64,000 nucleotides of DNA from Pseudomonadota bacterium (GTDB taxonomy: Bacteria; Pseudomonadota; Gammaproteobacteria; Steroidobacterales; Steroidobacteraceae), in NCBI GenBank assembly GCA_016720075.1, contig JADJXW010000011.1, positions 29,780 to 93,779 of the forward strand, given 5' to 3'. The notes beneath the pieces were generated by a model that saw nothing but the letters and a program-made list of their open reading frames with translations, made no database searches and had not been told where the DNA came from. The position numbers and the translations under genes are program-made. Positions 50,789 to 61,237 of the stretch are shown here, in pieces. Every line of letters starts with the position of its first letter. Positions within the stretch are counted from its first letter, which is position 1.

Positions 50789-51598
50789 TCATTCCGGTGC
50801 GTAGGCCTTCATCGGGAAGTCCAGCAGCTTCTCCGCGCAGTCTTCCTCGACCAGCAACGTGGAGCGGGGCTGGGCCTTGAAGACCAGGCGCGCCGTCCAC
50901 GGCTTCGAGTAGTACGTGGCATCTTCGTAGGTGACGAGATTCTCGAGCGTTTCGGCATCGACGCGGCGGATGCGCTCGGTTACCCGCATGGCCACCGACT
51001 GCGGCAGGCCCGAGTCGTCGAGCCACTGCTTGCCGTTGAAATTGGCGGTTTCGATGACCAGCGTGTCGCCATCCCAGCGACCCGATGAAGTGCCTTCCCA
51101 CAGTTCGTCGCGGTTGTCGTCGGTCACCTGCAGCGGGCCATCCAGATACACGTGCCGGATCACGTGATAGACCTGATGGAAGAACGTGACCTTCACCGCG
51201 GCGTGCGCGATCGCAAACGGCTTGTCGACCGTGAGTGAGCGGGGCGTGCCGGGCGGCAGGCACAGGTCCATCGGATCGGGATTCCGTCCGGCCTTGCGTT
51301 CGGCGGCCACCTGGCGAAGCACCTTGCGGCCGGCGGCATTCAGCGGTGGCGACTTGCCTTCGACCGTGGTCAGCGCGGCGATGGGCTGCGCGATGCGCCA
51401 ATAGCCACCCAGGTACGGCTTGGCGCGGGCGGCCGCCAGCAGCGGGCGGGCGGCGTTGTCCACCGCGGCCTGCCTGGCATTGGCCTCGTTTTCCGCCGGG
51501 ATGGAGCTGTTGCGGGCACCCTGTGGCCAGGCGGCCGCGGAGCCGAGCAATGCCAGGACGGTTGCGGCCGCAGCCGCGAATGAAACGTTTCTTGCCAT
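50789..51598 (-). CDS. Secreted protein of unknown function, paralogue A
   Basis: 269 residues with a signal ending near SAAAWPQ. The body has NPDPMDLCLPPGTPRSLT, SGRWDGDTLVIETANFNG, RVTERIRRVDAETLENLVTY and a C-terminal VEEDCAEK. Two Cys may form a disulfide. The product of the next gene shares the SGRWxGDxLVxETxxxNG, KVTERxxR and CLPxGxPR features, so they are paralogues. I do not recognise the family and cannot assign an activity; a role beside the PQQ and haem proteins is only suggested by position. Confidence 0.75.
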   Translation of the reverse strand: MARNVSFAAAAATVLALLGSAAAWPQGARNSSIPAENEANARQAAVDNAARPLLAAARAKPYLGGYWRIAQPIAALTTVEGKSPPLNAAGRKVLRQVAAERKAGRNPDPMDLCLPPGTPRSLTVDKPFAIAHAAVKVTFFHQVYHVIRHVYLDGPLQVTDDNRDELWEGTSSGRWDGDTLVIETANFNGKQWLDDSGLPQSVAMRVTERIRRVDAETLENLVTYEDATYYSKPWTARLVFKAQPRSTLLVEEDCAEKLLDFPMKAYAPE

Positions 51599-51609
51599 GG
51601 TGATGCCCC

Positions 51610-52407
51610 TCAGCGCGTGCGCAGCTTGCCGCTGGCATCCGGCTTGTTGCGGTTGTTTTCTTCGCAGACGTATTCACTGAAGCGCAGGGTTGGCGCCCAG
51701 CGATACTGTGCACGGGCGGTCCACGGGCGCGAATACGTCCTCGGGTCATCCAGCGTGTAGGTGATTTCCAGCAGGTCCGGTGCGCGCTTCATGTAGCGCT
51801 CCGTGACTTTCATTGAACTGCTCTTGGGGCGGCCTTCCTCGTCCACCTGCGTGTAGCCGTTGAGGCCGGTGGTTTCCACGACCAGCACGTCGCCTTCCCA
51901 TCGGCCCGCCGAGTAGCCCAGGTAGGTGGGCTTGAAATCGGCCGGCATTGGCCTGCCATCCATGTGGATGATCCGGAAGCTGTGCATGACCTCGATGCCG
52001 ATGTAGATGGCATCGGGGGTCTGCACGATGTCGAGCGGATAGGGCGTGGGGATCACGCGCGGCACGCCACTGGGCAGGCAGTTGGCGTTGGGGTCGAACA
52101 GCGGCTCGCCGCGGGCCTCGGCCGCATTGCGGTTCAGGAAGAACTCTCGCGCCCAGGGCAGGAAAGGGGTGGCGGAGCCATCGACCGGCGAGATCACACG
52201 GAAGAAGGTGTTGGGCGACCAGGTGCCCGAGATGTTGGGCGAGCTGTCCGGCACGCCCAGGTCGCGCCGCAGCGGATCACCCATGACGACCGGTTTGGGC
52301 GGCTGCGCCCCCGAGCCTGGTGCCTGGGCCGCGATGGCCTGCAGGCAGGGTCCTGCGGCGAAGACCAGCGCGGTCATCGCCCTGAAGGTCAGAATTCGCA
52401 CTTGCAT
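51610..52407 (-). CDS. Secreted protein of unknown function, paralogue B
   Basis: 265 residues with a signal ending near AIAAQAPG. It shares with its neighbour the CLPSGVPR motif, GRWEGDVLVVETTGLNG, MKVTERYMKR and the ending YVCEENNRN. Predicted mature protein is beta-rich without obvious catalytic residues. The 11-bp gap to the next gene indicates one operon. The pair is likely to act together in the periplasm with the adjoining dehydrogenase, but nothing in the sequence states a substrate. Confidence 0.75.
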   Translation of the reverse strand: MQVRILTFRAMTALVFAAGPCLQAIAAQAPGSGAQPPKPVVMGDPLRRDLGVPDSSPNISGTWSPNTFFRVISPVDGSATPFLPWAREFFLNRNAAEARGEPLFDPNANCLPSGVPRVIPTPYPLDIVQTPDAIYIGIEVMHSFRIIHMDGRPMPADFKPTYLGYSAGRWEGDVLVVETTGLNGYTQVDEEGRPKSSSMKVTERYMKRAPDLLEITYTLDDPRTYSRPWTARAQYRWAPTLRFSEYVCEENNRNKPDASGKLRTR

Positions 52408-52466
52408 TGGTTTCTCCTGCAGGAGACTGTATGTCCTACTGACGATTCAGGCAATGCCCCCCGGGG

Positions 52467-54605
52467 TCAGCGTTCCGGCAGCGCGAAGACCTGCAGCGAA
52501 ATTTCCGTGACCGGCTCGCCGAGTTCCGGCACCAGCCCGCGGTTGTAGTTGCCCAGGTGACTGGCCTCGCCACTGACCACGGCGATGAACTGCCTGTTGC
52601 CCGCGGCAAAGGCAATGGGGCTGGATTCCGCGGCGGCCGGCAGGCGCGTGCTCCACAGCAGGGCGCCAATGTCCTGGTCGTACGCGCCGAAATGGCGATC
52701 CACATCGGCCATGAACACCACGCCACCGGCCGTGGCCAGCAGCGAACTGGCCACGGGCATCCGCTGCCGATGCATCCATGCCACGCGACCGGAATCCAGG
52801 TCGAGCGCGATCAGGCGACCCAGCTTGCCATCGCTTCCCGGTCGCATTCGCGGCGTGAACCGGATGTCCGATCCGCCACTGGCCGTTTCCTTCGCGCCGC
52901 GTGGCTGCCAGGTGAAATCCGTGCAGGATTCCTGCAGCGGCACGAACAGCATTCTAGTGGCGGGATTCAGCGATGTGGCGGGCCAGTTGCGCGCGCCGAG
53001 GTTGCTCGGGCACAGCAGCAGCGCCTTGCCCGGCACCGGCTCCAGTTGCGGGTTGTTGATCTTGGCGCCCGTGGCCGGATCGATCGAGGCGTACAGGTTC
53101 GACAGGCCCGTGTCGTGCGCGAACAGGAATTTCCCGGTCGCCGCATCCACGGCCTCGAACACCGCGGTCTTGCCGCCCGTGACCACGGCGCGGCGCGCAG
53201 CGGGGCCATTGCCAAGCGTCACCACCGTCTGTTCGAAAGCCCAGTCCTGGTCCCAGACATCGCGCCGGTGATGCTGGTGATGCCACACCAGCTCGCCGGT
53301 TTCCGGCCGCAGCGCGAGAGTGGCGTCGGTGAAAAGCCCGTCGTTGGATGTCACGCCACCCGCGCCCGGGCGCGGCTGCAGCAGCGTGGCGGTGGTGTAG
53401 GTATTGCCTACGCCGAAATAGGCGAGGTTGAGCGTGGGGTCGTAGCTGCCGGTGGTCCACACGCCAGCGCCATAGCGTTCCTCAATGGGCGCGCCATTCC
53501 ACGAATCGCCGCCCGGCGTACCGGGTCGCGCCACGGTCTGGAAGCGCCAGCGCTCGGCACCCGTGAGGGCATCCAGCGCCACGATGAAACATCCACCAGC
53601 GCTCGCCAGTCCCAGGCTCACGCCAATCATCACCACGCCGCGCGCCGCGAGCGGACCGCTGGAGAGCTGCAATCCAGAACCGGCGGCGCCTGCGTTGATG
53701 GCGCGATCCCAGAGCAGCTTGCCGGTGCGCGCATCGAGCGCCACCAGATGGCCATCGGGCGTCGGCATGTAGAGCGCATGCCCGTAGATCGCGATCGACT
53801 TCACGCGCGCCCGCCGGCTTGGGTCGAACTGCCGTGCCGCGCCGGAAGCGCGGGCGATTTCCCGCTCGTATTTCCACAGCGGCGTGCCACTGGCCGCATC
53901 CACCGCGGTGAGCGAAGCGCCGCTGTGCACGAACAGGATTCCGCCATGCACCAGCGGCGTGATCTCGTTGCCGCTCTGATCTAGCACGAGACTCCAGGCC
54001 TTGCCGAGGCGCTGCACGTTGCGCCGATCGATCTGCTTCAAGGGGCTGAAACCCGCCGAGTCGAAGGTCCGGCGCCACATCAGCCAGTCGCCCTCGGCCG
54101 GCGAGGCCAGCATGGCATCCGTGACGGCGGCAAGTCCCTTCAGGCGCTGGGCCACCGCTGCGGGCATGGGAGCCGTTCGGACGATCGCCGTCGCCGTGTT
54201 CGCCGCCGTGGCCGTGGCCGACGAGGCCGCTGGCCCTGTCAGCTTCGCAAGAAAACCGGATCCTTCTTCATTGGCCTTGACCAGGAAGGCCAGCAGGTCG
54301 GGGAACGCTTCAGGCCTTACCGTCCCGGTGCCCTTGGGAGGCATGGTCTTGCGCATCTGCGCGAGCAATTCAGCGGCCGGCTTGCCGCGCCAGTGATCCT
54401 GAAAACTGCTGCCTACCAGCGCGGGTGCGAACGGACTGCCCTCCAGCCGCGGCCCGTGGCAGGCGAGGCAGGACTGCACGTAAGTGGCTTGTCCCGTGTT
54501 GGCATTGCCGCGCACGGCGCTGCCGCCCGAGAACAGCGACTGTGCCGCGGCATGAGGGGCGGCGGCAGCGATGAAGACCGTCAGCAGTGTGTTCCGGAGA
54601 ATCAT
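52467..54605 (-). CDS. Cytochrome c-PQQ dehydrogenase
   Basis: 712 residues from ATG 54605 (MILRNTLL; the upstream extension is Pro/Ser noise). A signal ends near AAAQS; a class I cytochrome c follows with SCLACH (Cys46, Cys49, His50) and a Met in RKTMPPKGTG. From about residue 125 an eight-bladed quinoprotein propeller begins (DWLMWRRTFDSAGFSPLKQI) and includes DVWDQDWAFEQTV and repeated Trp-motifs. Such enzymes oxidise alcohols or sugars in the periplasm and pass electrons to haem. Having the haem domain at the N-terminus differs from common quinohaemoproteins with a C-terminal one. Substrate unknown. Confidence 0.88.
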   Translation of the reverse strand: MILRNTLLTVFIAAAAPHAAAQSLFSGGSAVRGNANTGQATYVQSCLACHGPRLEGSPFAPALVGSSFQDHWRGKPAAELLAQMRKTMPPKGTGTVRPEAFPDLLAFLVKANEEGSGFLAKLTGPAASSATATAANTATAIVRTAPMPAAVAQRLKGLAAVTDAMLASPAEGDWLMWRRTFDSAGFSPLKQIDRRNVQRLGKAWSLVLDQSGNEITPLVHGGILFVHSGASLTAVDAASGTPLWKYEREIARASGAARQFDPSRRARVKSIAIYGHALYMPTPDGHLVALDARTGKLLWDRAINAGAAGSGLQLSSGPLAARGVVMIGVSLGLASAGGCFIVALDALTGAERWRFQTVARPGTPGGDSWNGAPIEERYGAGVWTTGSYDPTLNLAYFGVGNTYTTATLLQPRPGAGGVTSNDGLFTDATLALRPETGELVWHHQHHRRDVWDQDWAFEQTVVTLGNGPAARRAVVTGGKTAVFEAVDAATGKFLFAHDTGLSNLYASIDPATGAKINNPQLEPVPGKALLLCPSNLGARNWPATSLNPATRMLFVPLQESCTDFTWQPRGAKETASGGSDIRFTPRMRPGSDGKLGRLIALDLDSGRVAWMHRQRMPVASSLLATAGGVVFMADVDRHFGAYDQDIGALLWSTRLPAAAESSPIAFAAGNRQFIAVVSGEASHLGNYNRGLVPELGEPVTEISLQVFALPER

Positions 54606-54712
54606 GGCGGTTTCGGTATTGGAATTGTTTCGCGACGCCCCCGTGCAAGTTATAGCGCATTCCCTGGCGTGAAGTACTATCTGCCGGAACGGATAGGGCG
54701 GGGGAGAAGAAA

Positions 54713-56897
54713 ATGAAAAGGCACTTGATAGCGGTGGCTTCAGCAACACTGGCGCTGCTGACCTGGGCAGTCCAGGCGCAGGCGCCCGCCTCGGCGAAGC
54801 GCGCGTATCCGGAAGGCTTCATCTCAGGCCGTGTGCTCAACGGCGCCGGACCCGAGGCCGGGGTCTGGGTCATCGCCGAGACGCAGGAAACCAATACCCC
54901 TTTCGTGAAGATCGTGGTCACCGATGACGCGGGTCGCTTCACGCTGCCGCAGCTTCCCGATGCCACCTATAACGTGTGGGTGCGTGGCTATGGACTGGTG
55001 GATTCCCCGAAGGTGAAGGGCCGTCCGGGTGATGCCGGGCTCGAGCTGAAGGTGCAGGCCGCGAAGGACGCGCGCGAGGCCGCGAAGGTGTATCCAGGCG
55101 ACTACTGGCTGTCGCTGCTCGAAGTGCCCGCCGCCAGCAGTTTTCCCGGCACCGGCGGCGTGGCCAACGGCGGCAATGGGTTCATGCCCGGCATACTCTC
55201 GCAGGACGACTGGATGCACCGTTTCAAGAAGGACTGCAACTTCTGCCACCAGCTCGGCAACCAGCTCACGCGCACGCTGACGCATATGGATGCCGAGAAG
55301 CTCGGATTCAAGTCGCACGAAGATGCCTGGCTGTATCGCACGACGCTGGGCGTGCGCGGCACCAACATGGCTGCCGCTTTCCTGCAGTTCGGCGGCGAGG
55401 GCATGGCGAAGACCATGGCGGACTGGACGCGCAGCGTGGAATCCGGCGCCGTGCCGCCTGCTCCCCCGCGGCCACAGGGCATCGAGCGCAATGTGGTGGT
55501 CACGCTGTGGGACATCGGCGGCCCGCAGGATTTCATGCACGATGAAATCGCCACCGACAAGAATCGTCCCACGGTGAACGCCTACGGGCCGATCTACGCG
55601 GTTTCCGCGGGCCACGGCACGATCAACGTGGTGGACCCGGTGACCAATGATGCGTGGAAGGTGGTTATTCCCACGCGCGAGGATCCCCGCAAGGTGGCAA
55701 CGCGTTTCCCACCGGCGGCCCGACCCTCGAACTTCTGGGGCATGGAGCACCTGTGGGGCAAGGAGCACCCCTCCGATCCGCACAACCCGATGATGGATGA
55801 GCGCGGCAGAGTCTGGAACACGTCCAAGATCCGCAATGACGAGCCCGCGTTCTGCAAGGAAGGCAGCCAGAACAAGTTCGCGAAGTACTATCCACTGCGC
55901 AACAGCTTCCGGCAGGCCTCGGTGTATGACCCGGCCACGGGCAAGTTCGAGCTGATCGACACCTGCTACAGCACGCACCACCTGCAGTTCGCCAATGACG
56001 CGGACCGCACGCTCTACTTCAACGAGCTTACCGGCCCGATCTTCGGCTGGTTGAACACCCGCCTGTTCGACCAGACGCACGACGAACAGCTCTCGCAGGG
56101 CTGGTGCCCGCAGATCATCGACACCAATGGCGATGGCAGGATCACCAAGCCCTGGAACGCGGCCAACAGCGCCAAGCCCGATCCGAAGCTCGATACCGAG
56201 GTGCGCAGGTCGCTGTACTCGGTCATTCCCGATCCCACGAATGCGAACATCGTCTGGGGCGCGTCGGAGGGTGCGAACGGCGTGGACCGCGGGTTTATCG
56301 TGCGACTGGATCGCGGCAGCAATCCGCCCGGAATCGTGCATTTCGGAGGTCTATCGCGTGCCCAAGGGCACCCTGAATCCGCGGGGCATCGACATCGACA
56401 GCCAGGGTCGTCCCTGGGTGGCGATGGCCGCCACATCGCAGTGGGCCCGCTTCGATCGCAGCAAGTGCACGCAGACCAATGGCCCTGGCGCCGACAAGGG
56501 CGACCTGTGTGCCGAGGGCTGGACGGTGTGGCAGACGCAGGGTCCGAAATTCAAGGGCAGCATCTATCCCGCCGACTTCCATTACTACGGCTGGGTGGAC
56601 CAGCACGATGTCTCGGGCCTCGGCAAGGACACGCCTATCCTCACCGGCTCCAACTCCGACTCGCTGATCGCGCTGGATCCGAAAACCGGCAAATGGACGT
56701 ACCTGCGCGTGCCTTATCCGCTGGGCTTCTACCAGCGCGGCCTGGATGGCCGCATCGATGATCCGAATGCCGGCTGGAAGGGGCGGGGCCTGTATGCCAA
56801 CTACGGCACCCATCTCGTGTGGCACACCGAAGGCGGCAAGGGCACGACGGGGAAAATAGTCAAATTCCAGATCCGGCCGGATACCCAGGCCCACTAG
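54713..56897 (+). pseudogene. Secreted regulatory-domain/haem-motif protein, frameshifted
   Basis: Signal (ALLTWAVQAQA), then a carboxypeptidase regulatory-like beta-domain (SGRVLNGAGPEAGVWVIAET, DDAGRFTLPQLPDATYNV), a single haem-type motif CNFCH (Cys175, Cys178, His179), and a propeller-like body (AGHGTINVVDP, YDPATGKFELIDTC). At about 56344 an extra G shifts the frame; the other phase continues EVYRVPKGTLNPRGIDIDSQ and DPKTGKWTYLRVPYPLGFYQ to a stop at 56895-56897. The repaired protein would be about 728 residues. It faces the PQQ dehydrogenase gene across 107 bp and may be an electron partner. Confidence 0.8.
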
Positions 56898-57005
56898 CCG
56901 CCGACGCTCTGCGGGCATGACGCAGGTCGCAGCCTGCGGCCATTCCCGCCGCCCGCCGGAATAGCCCCGCTACACTTTCCGCATTGCCGTGCAGGGAGTG
57001 CAGGA

Positions 57006-58448
57006 ATGAAGAAGCTCGTCGTCGCCATCGTCGTGGCGCTGGTCGTGATCGTGGGCGCTGGACCTTGGTACATGGGTCGCGTCGCGCATTCGCGCGTGGA
57101 CAAGGGCCTGGACTCGCTGGTCGAGAAGGTGCCCTACATCCGCATCGCTGAACGCAAGTGGAGTGCGGGCTGGTTCCGTTCCGAATCGCTGGTCACGTTC
57201 GAGTTCGTGCTGCCCGGCCTGGGCGGCACGCCTGTCGCGGCCCTTGCCGATGCCGCGCCGGTCCTGGCGCAGCAGCGATTCTCCGTGCGCAGCGACGTGC
57301 TGCACGGACCCGTGCTGGGCGGCGCCGGGCTGGGGCTGGCCCGGCTCGACACGAAATTCGTGATCAACGAGCAGATCCGCAGCAAGCTGATCGAGGTGCT
57401 GGGCACCGAAGAGCCGGTGAAGATCCGCACGCGCATGGGCTTCTTCGGCGGCGGCACCACCACGCTGTCCGGCGACGCGCGCACGATAGCGCTCAGCAAG
57501 CTGGGCGCACCCAGGGCCAGCGGCACGATCGCCTGGGATGATTTCAGCCTGGCCATCGGCATGTCGCGTGGCGGCAAATCCTATGATGTCAGCGGGCGCC
57601 AGCCGCGCATCGAATTCACCAGTGATGACGGCAAGGAGCACGCGCTGTTCAGCAACCTCAGTGTCGAGGGCAAGGGCAGCCGCGTCACCGAGGATCTCTA
57701 CGATGGCAAGGTCGGCTTCGGCGTCGGCAAGGTCAGTGTGGCCAGCAGCCGCTCGCCAGCGGTGGACGTGAGCGACATCCGCTACGACATCGACAGCACC
57801 AGCAAGGGCGACTATTTCGACTATGCCTTCCGGATGGGGTCGGGCGAGGTGAAGACCGCCGCGCTGGATTCGCTGAAGTTCCAGCTCAAGGAAGTGCACT
57901 ACGACATGACGCTGCGGCACCTGCACACGCCCACGCTGCAGAAGCTCACCCGGGCGCTGCGCGATTCGTACTCGAATGCCATGGGCAATCCCCTGGGCGC
58001 CGAGGCGGCGCTGATGGCCCCGCTGGCCGAGCATGGCCGCGAGCTGCTCAAGCACGATCCGGAGTTCGTCATCGACCGCATCGGTGTGGTCACGGCCGAA
58101 GGCGAGGCGGCTTTCAGGGGCGTGATCAAGCTGCAGGGCGTCACGGACGAGGACCTGGCGTCCGGCGCCATGGCGCTGCTGCCCAAGCTGGTGGCCGACA
58201 TCACCTTCGAGGCGCCGCAGGCGCTGTTCGAGAACGTGCCCAATGGCAACATGATCATGGGCATGGGACTCGACCAGGGCTACGTGAAGCGCGAGGGCGG
58301 CAAGGTCACCAGCCACATCGAATTCCGCGACGGCAAGCTGTCGATCAACGGCAAATCCCCGCAGCTGCCGCCGATGTTCGGTGGCCAGCCACCGGCGCCA
58401 CCCGAGCCGCTTCCCGAGGCACAGATGCCCGCGCCGCCGGAAGGCTGA
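57006..58448 (+). CDS. YdgA-family (DUF945) protein
   Basis: 480 residues. One N-terminal membrane helix (LVVAIVVALVVIVGAGPWYM) is followed by a long beta-rich periplasmic domain with YIRIAERKWSAGWFRSES, FGGGTTTLSGDAR and a C-terminal VTSHIEFRDGKLSINGK, the DUF945/YdgA layout. Length is normal. The end is Pro-rich (PPAPPEPLPEAQMPAPP). Function in the family is poorly known. The gene stands alone, upstream of a convergent gene. Confidence 0.88.
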   Translation: MKKLVVAIVVALVVIVGAGPWYMGRVAHSRVDKGLDSLVEKVPYIRIAERKWSAGWFRSESLVTFEFVLPGLGGTPVAALADAAPVLAQQRFSVRSDVLHGPVLGGAGLGLARLDTKFVINEQIRSKLIEVLGTEEPVKIRTRMGFFGGGTTTLSGDARTIALSKLGAPRASGTIAWDDFSLAIGMSRGGKSYDVSGRQPRIEFTSDDGKEHALFSNLSVEGKGSRVTEDLYDGKVGFGVGKVSVASSRSPAVDVSDIRYDIDSTSKGDYFDYAFRMGSGEVKTAALDSLKFQLKEVHYDMTLRHLHTPTLQKLTRALRDSYSNAMGNPLGAEAALMAPLAEHGRELLKHDPEFVIDRIGVVTAEGEAAFRGVIKLQGVTDEDLASGAMALLPKLVADITFEAPQALFENVPNGNMIMGMGLDQGYVKREGGKVTSHIEFRDGKLSINGKSPQLPPMFGGQPPAPPEPLPEAQMPAPPEG

Positions 58449-58484
58449 CAGCCTGTTGAGGGCGGGCCCTGGGCTGCCGCGCCA

Positions 58485-61158
58485 CTAGCGCGCGGGCAGT
58501 TGCTCGAAGTTGCGGTTCGCCAGTTCCCGCAGTTGCGCGAGGCGCGCGGGATCGACGGTTCCGCCGGCAGGATCGCGCAGCAATGCCGCCAGCCGGGTGG
58601 AGGCGACATCGGGCTGCGCGGCATCCATCCATACCGCATCCGGGTTGAGCCCGAGCCGGTCGATGAGCCCCTCGTTCTTGGCCGTGTTGCTGCCGGCAAT
58701 CAGCAGCGCCGTGCCCACCGCTGCGGCGGCGATGCTGTGATGGAAGCGACCTGAAATAAGCAGGCCCGCCCCCGCGATCGTTTCCAGCCATTCGGCCTCG
58801 CTGGTGGCGGCCACCAGTCGGTAGCGGCCGCGTAGCCGGGGATGCAGCGCGGCGAGCAGCAGCGCATCGTCCTGTGCGAGCCACGCATTCGCGCCGGCCA
58901 GGAAGATGAGCTCGCATCCCGCAGCCAGCACCTCGTTGCCCAGTCGCGCCAGCAGCTCCACCATCCGCGCATCCAGCTGCACGCAGCCGGCCATCACCAC
59001 GCGGCGCATGACGCGCGGCGCATTCACCGGGTGACGGGCGGCATAGAGAGGCAGGCAGTCGAAGGTCGGCGTCGCCTCGATGCCCAGCGCAGTCAGGCGC
59101 GCGAGGCTCTTTTCCTCGCGCACGGCCACGAACGAGGCGGTGGAATACACCATGCGGTACAGCGCATCCAGGGCCGTCGGATCGCCAGCCGTGGCTGGAT
59201 AGCAGGAGTGATTCACGATGTGCACGGCCTTGCCCATGCGCTTCGCGGCGATGTAGATCAGATACAGCAGCGCGCGGGCCGTGATGCCGAAGTCATGCAG
59301 GCTGCCCTCGCCATTGACCATCACCCGGGATGCGGCTTGCAGCCGCGAGATCAGTCCCGGGTTGCCGGCGCGGAACGCCTCGAAGAACGCATCGTCGTCG
59401 AACTGCGCGACAGTGACCGGCAGCGGCGCCAGCGCGTTAAGGTGCGTGATGTGCACGGGGTCCACCGTGAGTCCGCGTTCGCGCAGCGACTCGTGCAGCG
59501 CGAGCGAGGTGCACGTGCAGCCCCAGTGGTACCAGTAGCTGGTGTCGTTGAGCAGCAGGATGTCCGGGGCAGCGTCGACGTCAGGGCGTGCAACGCCGGG
59601 CGCAGCCGCCGCAGCAACGCCACCTGACAACACCTGCGCTCCCGCCCCGTCCATGTTCGAAAGCTGTTCGCTGGCGCGTTGCACGACGCTGGGCCATGCA
59701 TCCGGTCCGGGTTGCTGCTGCCACAGCAGGCGCAGGCTGGCGTACCAGGGGGAGGCCTCCCGTCCGTGCTCCCATCGCCAGTCCGCCTGGAAGGGCAGCA
59801 GCAGAAGGGTGGGTACGCCCAGCGCGCCTGCCAGGTGCGCGGTGGAGTTGTCCACGCAGACCACGGCATCCAGCGCCGCGATGGCCGCCGCGAATCCGTC
59901 CATGTCCCTGAGCGGATCGATGTCATCGAACCTCGCCAGGGGATTGGCGGCGCCAGCATTGAAGCGTGCGATTTCCTCGCGATGATCGCCGTACTGCAGA
60001 TCGACGATCCGCACGCCTTCTATCGCGAACAGCGGCGCGAGTTGTTCCAGCGCGATCGAGCGTGCCTCGCGCGCCCGCGGCGCGCCACCGCCGCGCCAGG
60101 AAATTCCGATGACGCGCCGGCCACCCAGGGCCGCGAAGCGTTCGCGCCAGCGCGCCGTCGCGACGGCATCCGCTGCAAGATAGGGCGAGCCCGGGAAATC
60201 TGGCGCCGCGCGCCGAAGAAAACGCGGCAGCGAGGCCAGCGAGCAGCGCAGCGTTTCATTTGCCTGCGGCTCCAGCAGCGGCGCCAGTCCGCCACGTGGC
60301 TTGGCCAGAACCTCCACGCCGGGAAATGATCTGGCGAACAGCGGTGCCAGGCGCGGCTCGCACCACAGCTTCACCTGCGCTGCGCGCCGCGCCATGTCTG
60401 CCACGCAGGAGGCAAACATGATTTCATCGCCAATGCCCTGTTCGCCGTAGAGGTGAATCGTGCGGCCGGCCAGATCGCCGCCGTCCCATTTCGGCAGGGG
60501 CATGGGCCAGGGCAGGGCTGCCCGCCAGCGATTCACTGGACCAGTAGCGCCATTCGTAGTCGTCCCAGCCGGAGAAATCGCCCGCATCAGACGCGTGGCG
60601 CCGAGCTGCACGGCTGCATCGGCCTGCAGCGGCTGCAGATCGAGCACGGCACGGTATTCAGCCTCGGCCTCCTGCAGGCGACCCAGCGCGCGCAGCGCAT
60701 TGCCCCAGGTTCTGCCGGGCCAGCACCGATCCGGCATCCAGCACGAGGGCGCGGCGGTAGGCGGCAATGGCTTCATCGTGCTGCTGCTGGTCCTGCAGGA
60801 CCACGCCCAAGTTCTCCCACGCCTTGCGGTAGGCGGGATTGAGTTTCACGGCCTGCCGATACGCCGTGGCGGCGAGTTCCAGTTCGCCGCTGGTCTGTTG
60901 CGCAAGTCCCAGGTTGAACTGGAAGGCCGGTTCGGCCGGACGCTGCTCCACGGCCGCACCCAGCAGCAGCAGGGCGCCATCGGTATCGCCGCGTGAAAGC
61001 CGGATGATGCCCAGGTTGTGCAGGGCGCCGGGGTGGGTGGCGTCAAGCGCAAGCACCTTGCCGTACTGTTCCTCGGCGGCCACGAGGTCGCCGGCCTGGT
61101 GGCGCTGGAGGGCGAGTTGCATCGCGCTGTCCAGCGCCTGCCGGGTCTTGGAGGACAT
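58485..61158 (-). pseudogene. TPR-glycosyltransferase-pyruvyltransferase fusion, frameshifted
   Basis: Starting at ATG 61158: TPR units (MQLALQRHQAGDLVAAEEQY, LHNLGIIRLSRGDTDGALLL, AYRKAWENLGVVLQD), broken near 60710 and continuing in another phase as NALRALGRLQEAEAEYRAVL. A second local shift, later undone, spans about 60530-60580, where the expected GDFSGWDDYEWR is read only out of frame. Next is a GT9/heptosyltransferase-like part (LYGEQGIGDEIMFAS, VCVDNSTAHLAGALGVPTLL) and, from about 59560, a polysaccharide pyruvyl transferase domain (NHSCYPATAGD, SGRFHHSIAAAAVG). This would act on surface polysaccharide. It is about 890 codons if repaired. Confidence 0.78.
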
Positions 61159-61237
61159 CACATCGGACTGTACCCGAACTGGGCTAACATCGCCCCACCG
61201 GCACGTCCGGCAGAACACCAGAAAAAAGGGGGTCACG

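Noticed and set aside
52557..53984. A 475-residue plus-strand frame across the PQQ dehydrogenase
   Set aside because: A codon-phase shadow of the propeller gene, with no motif of its own.
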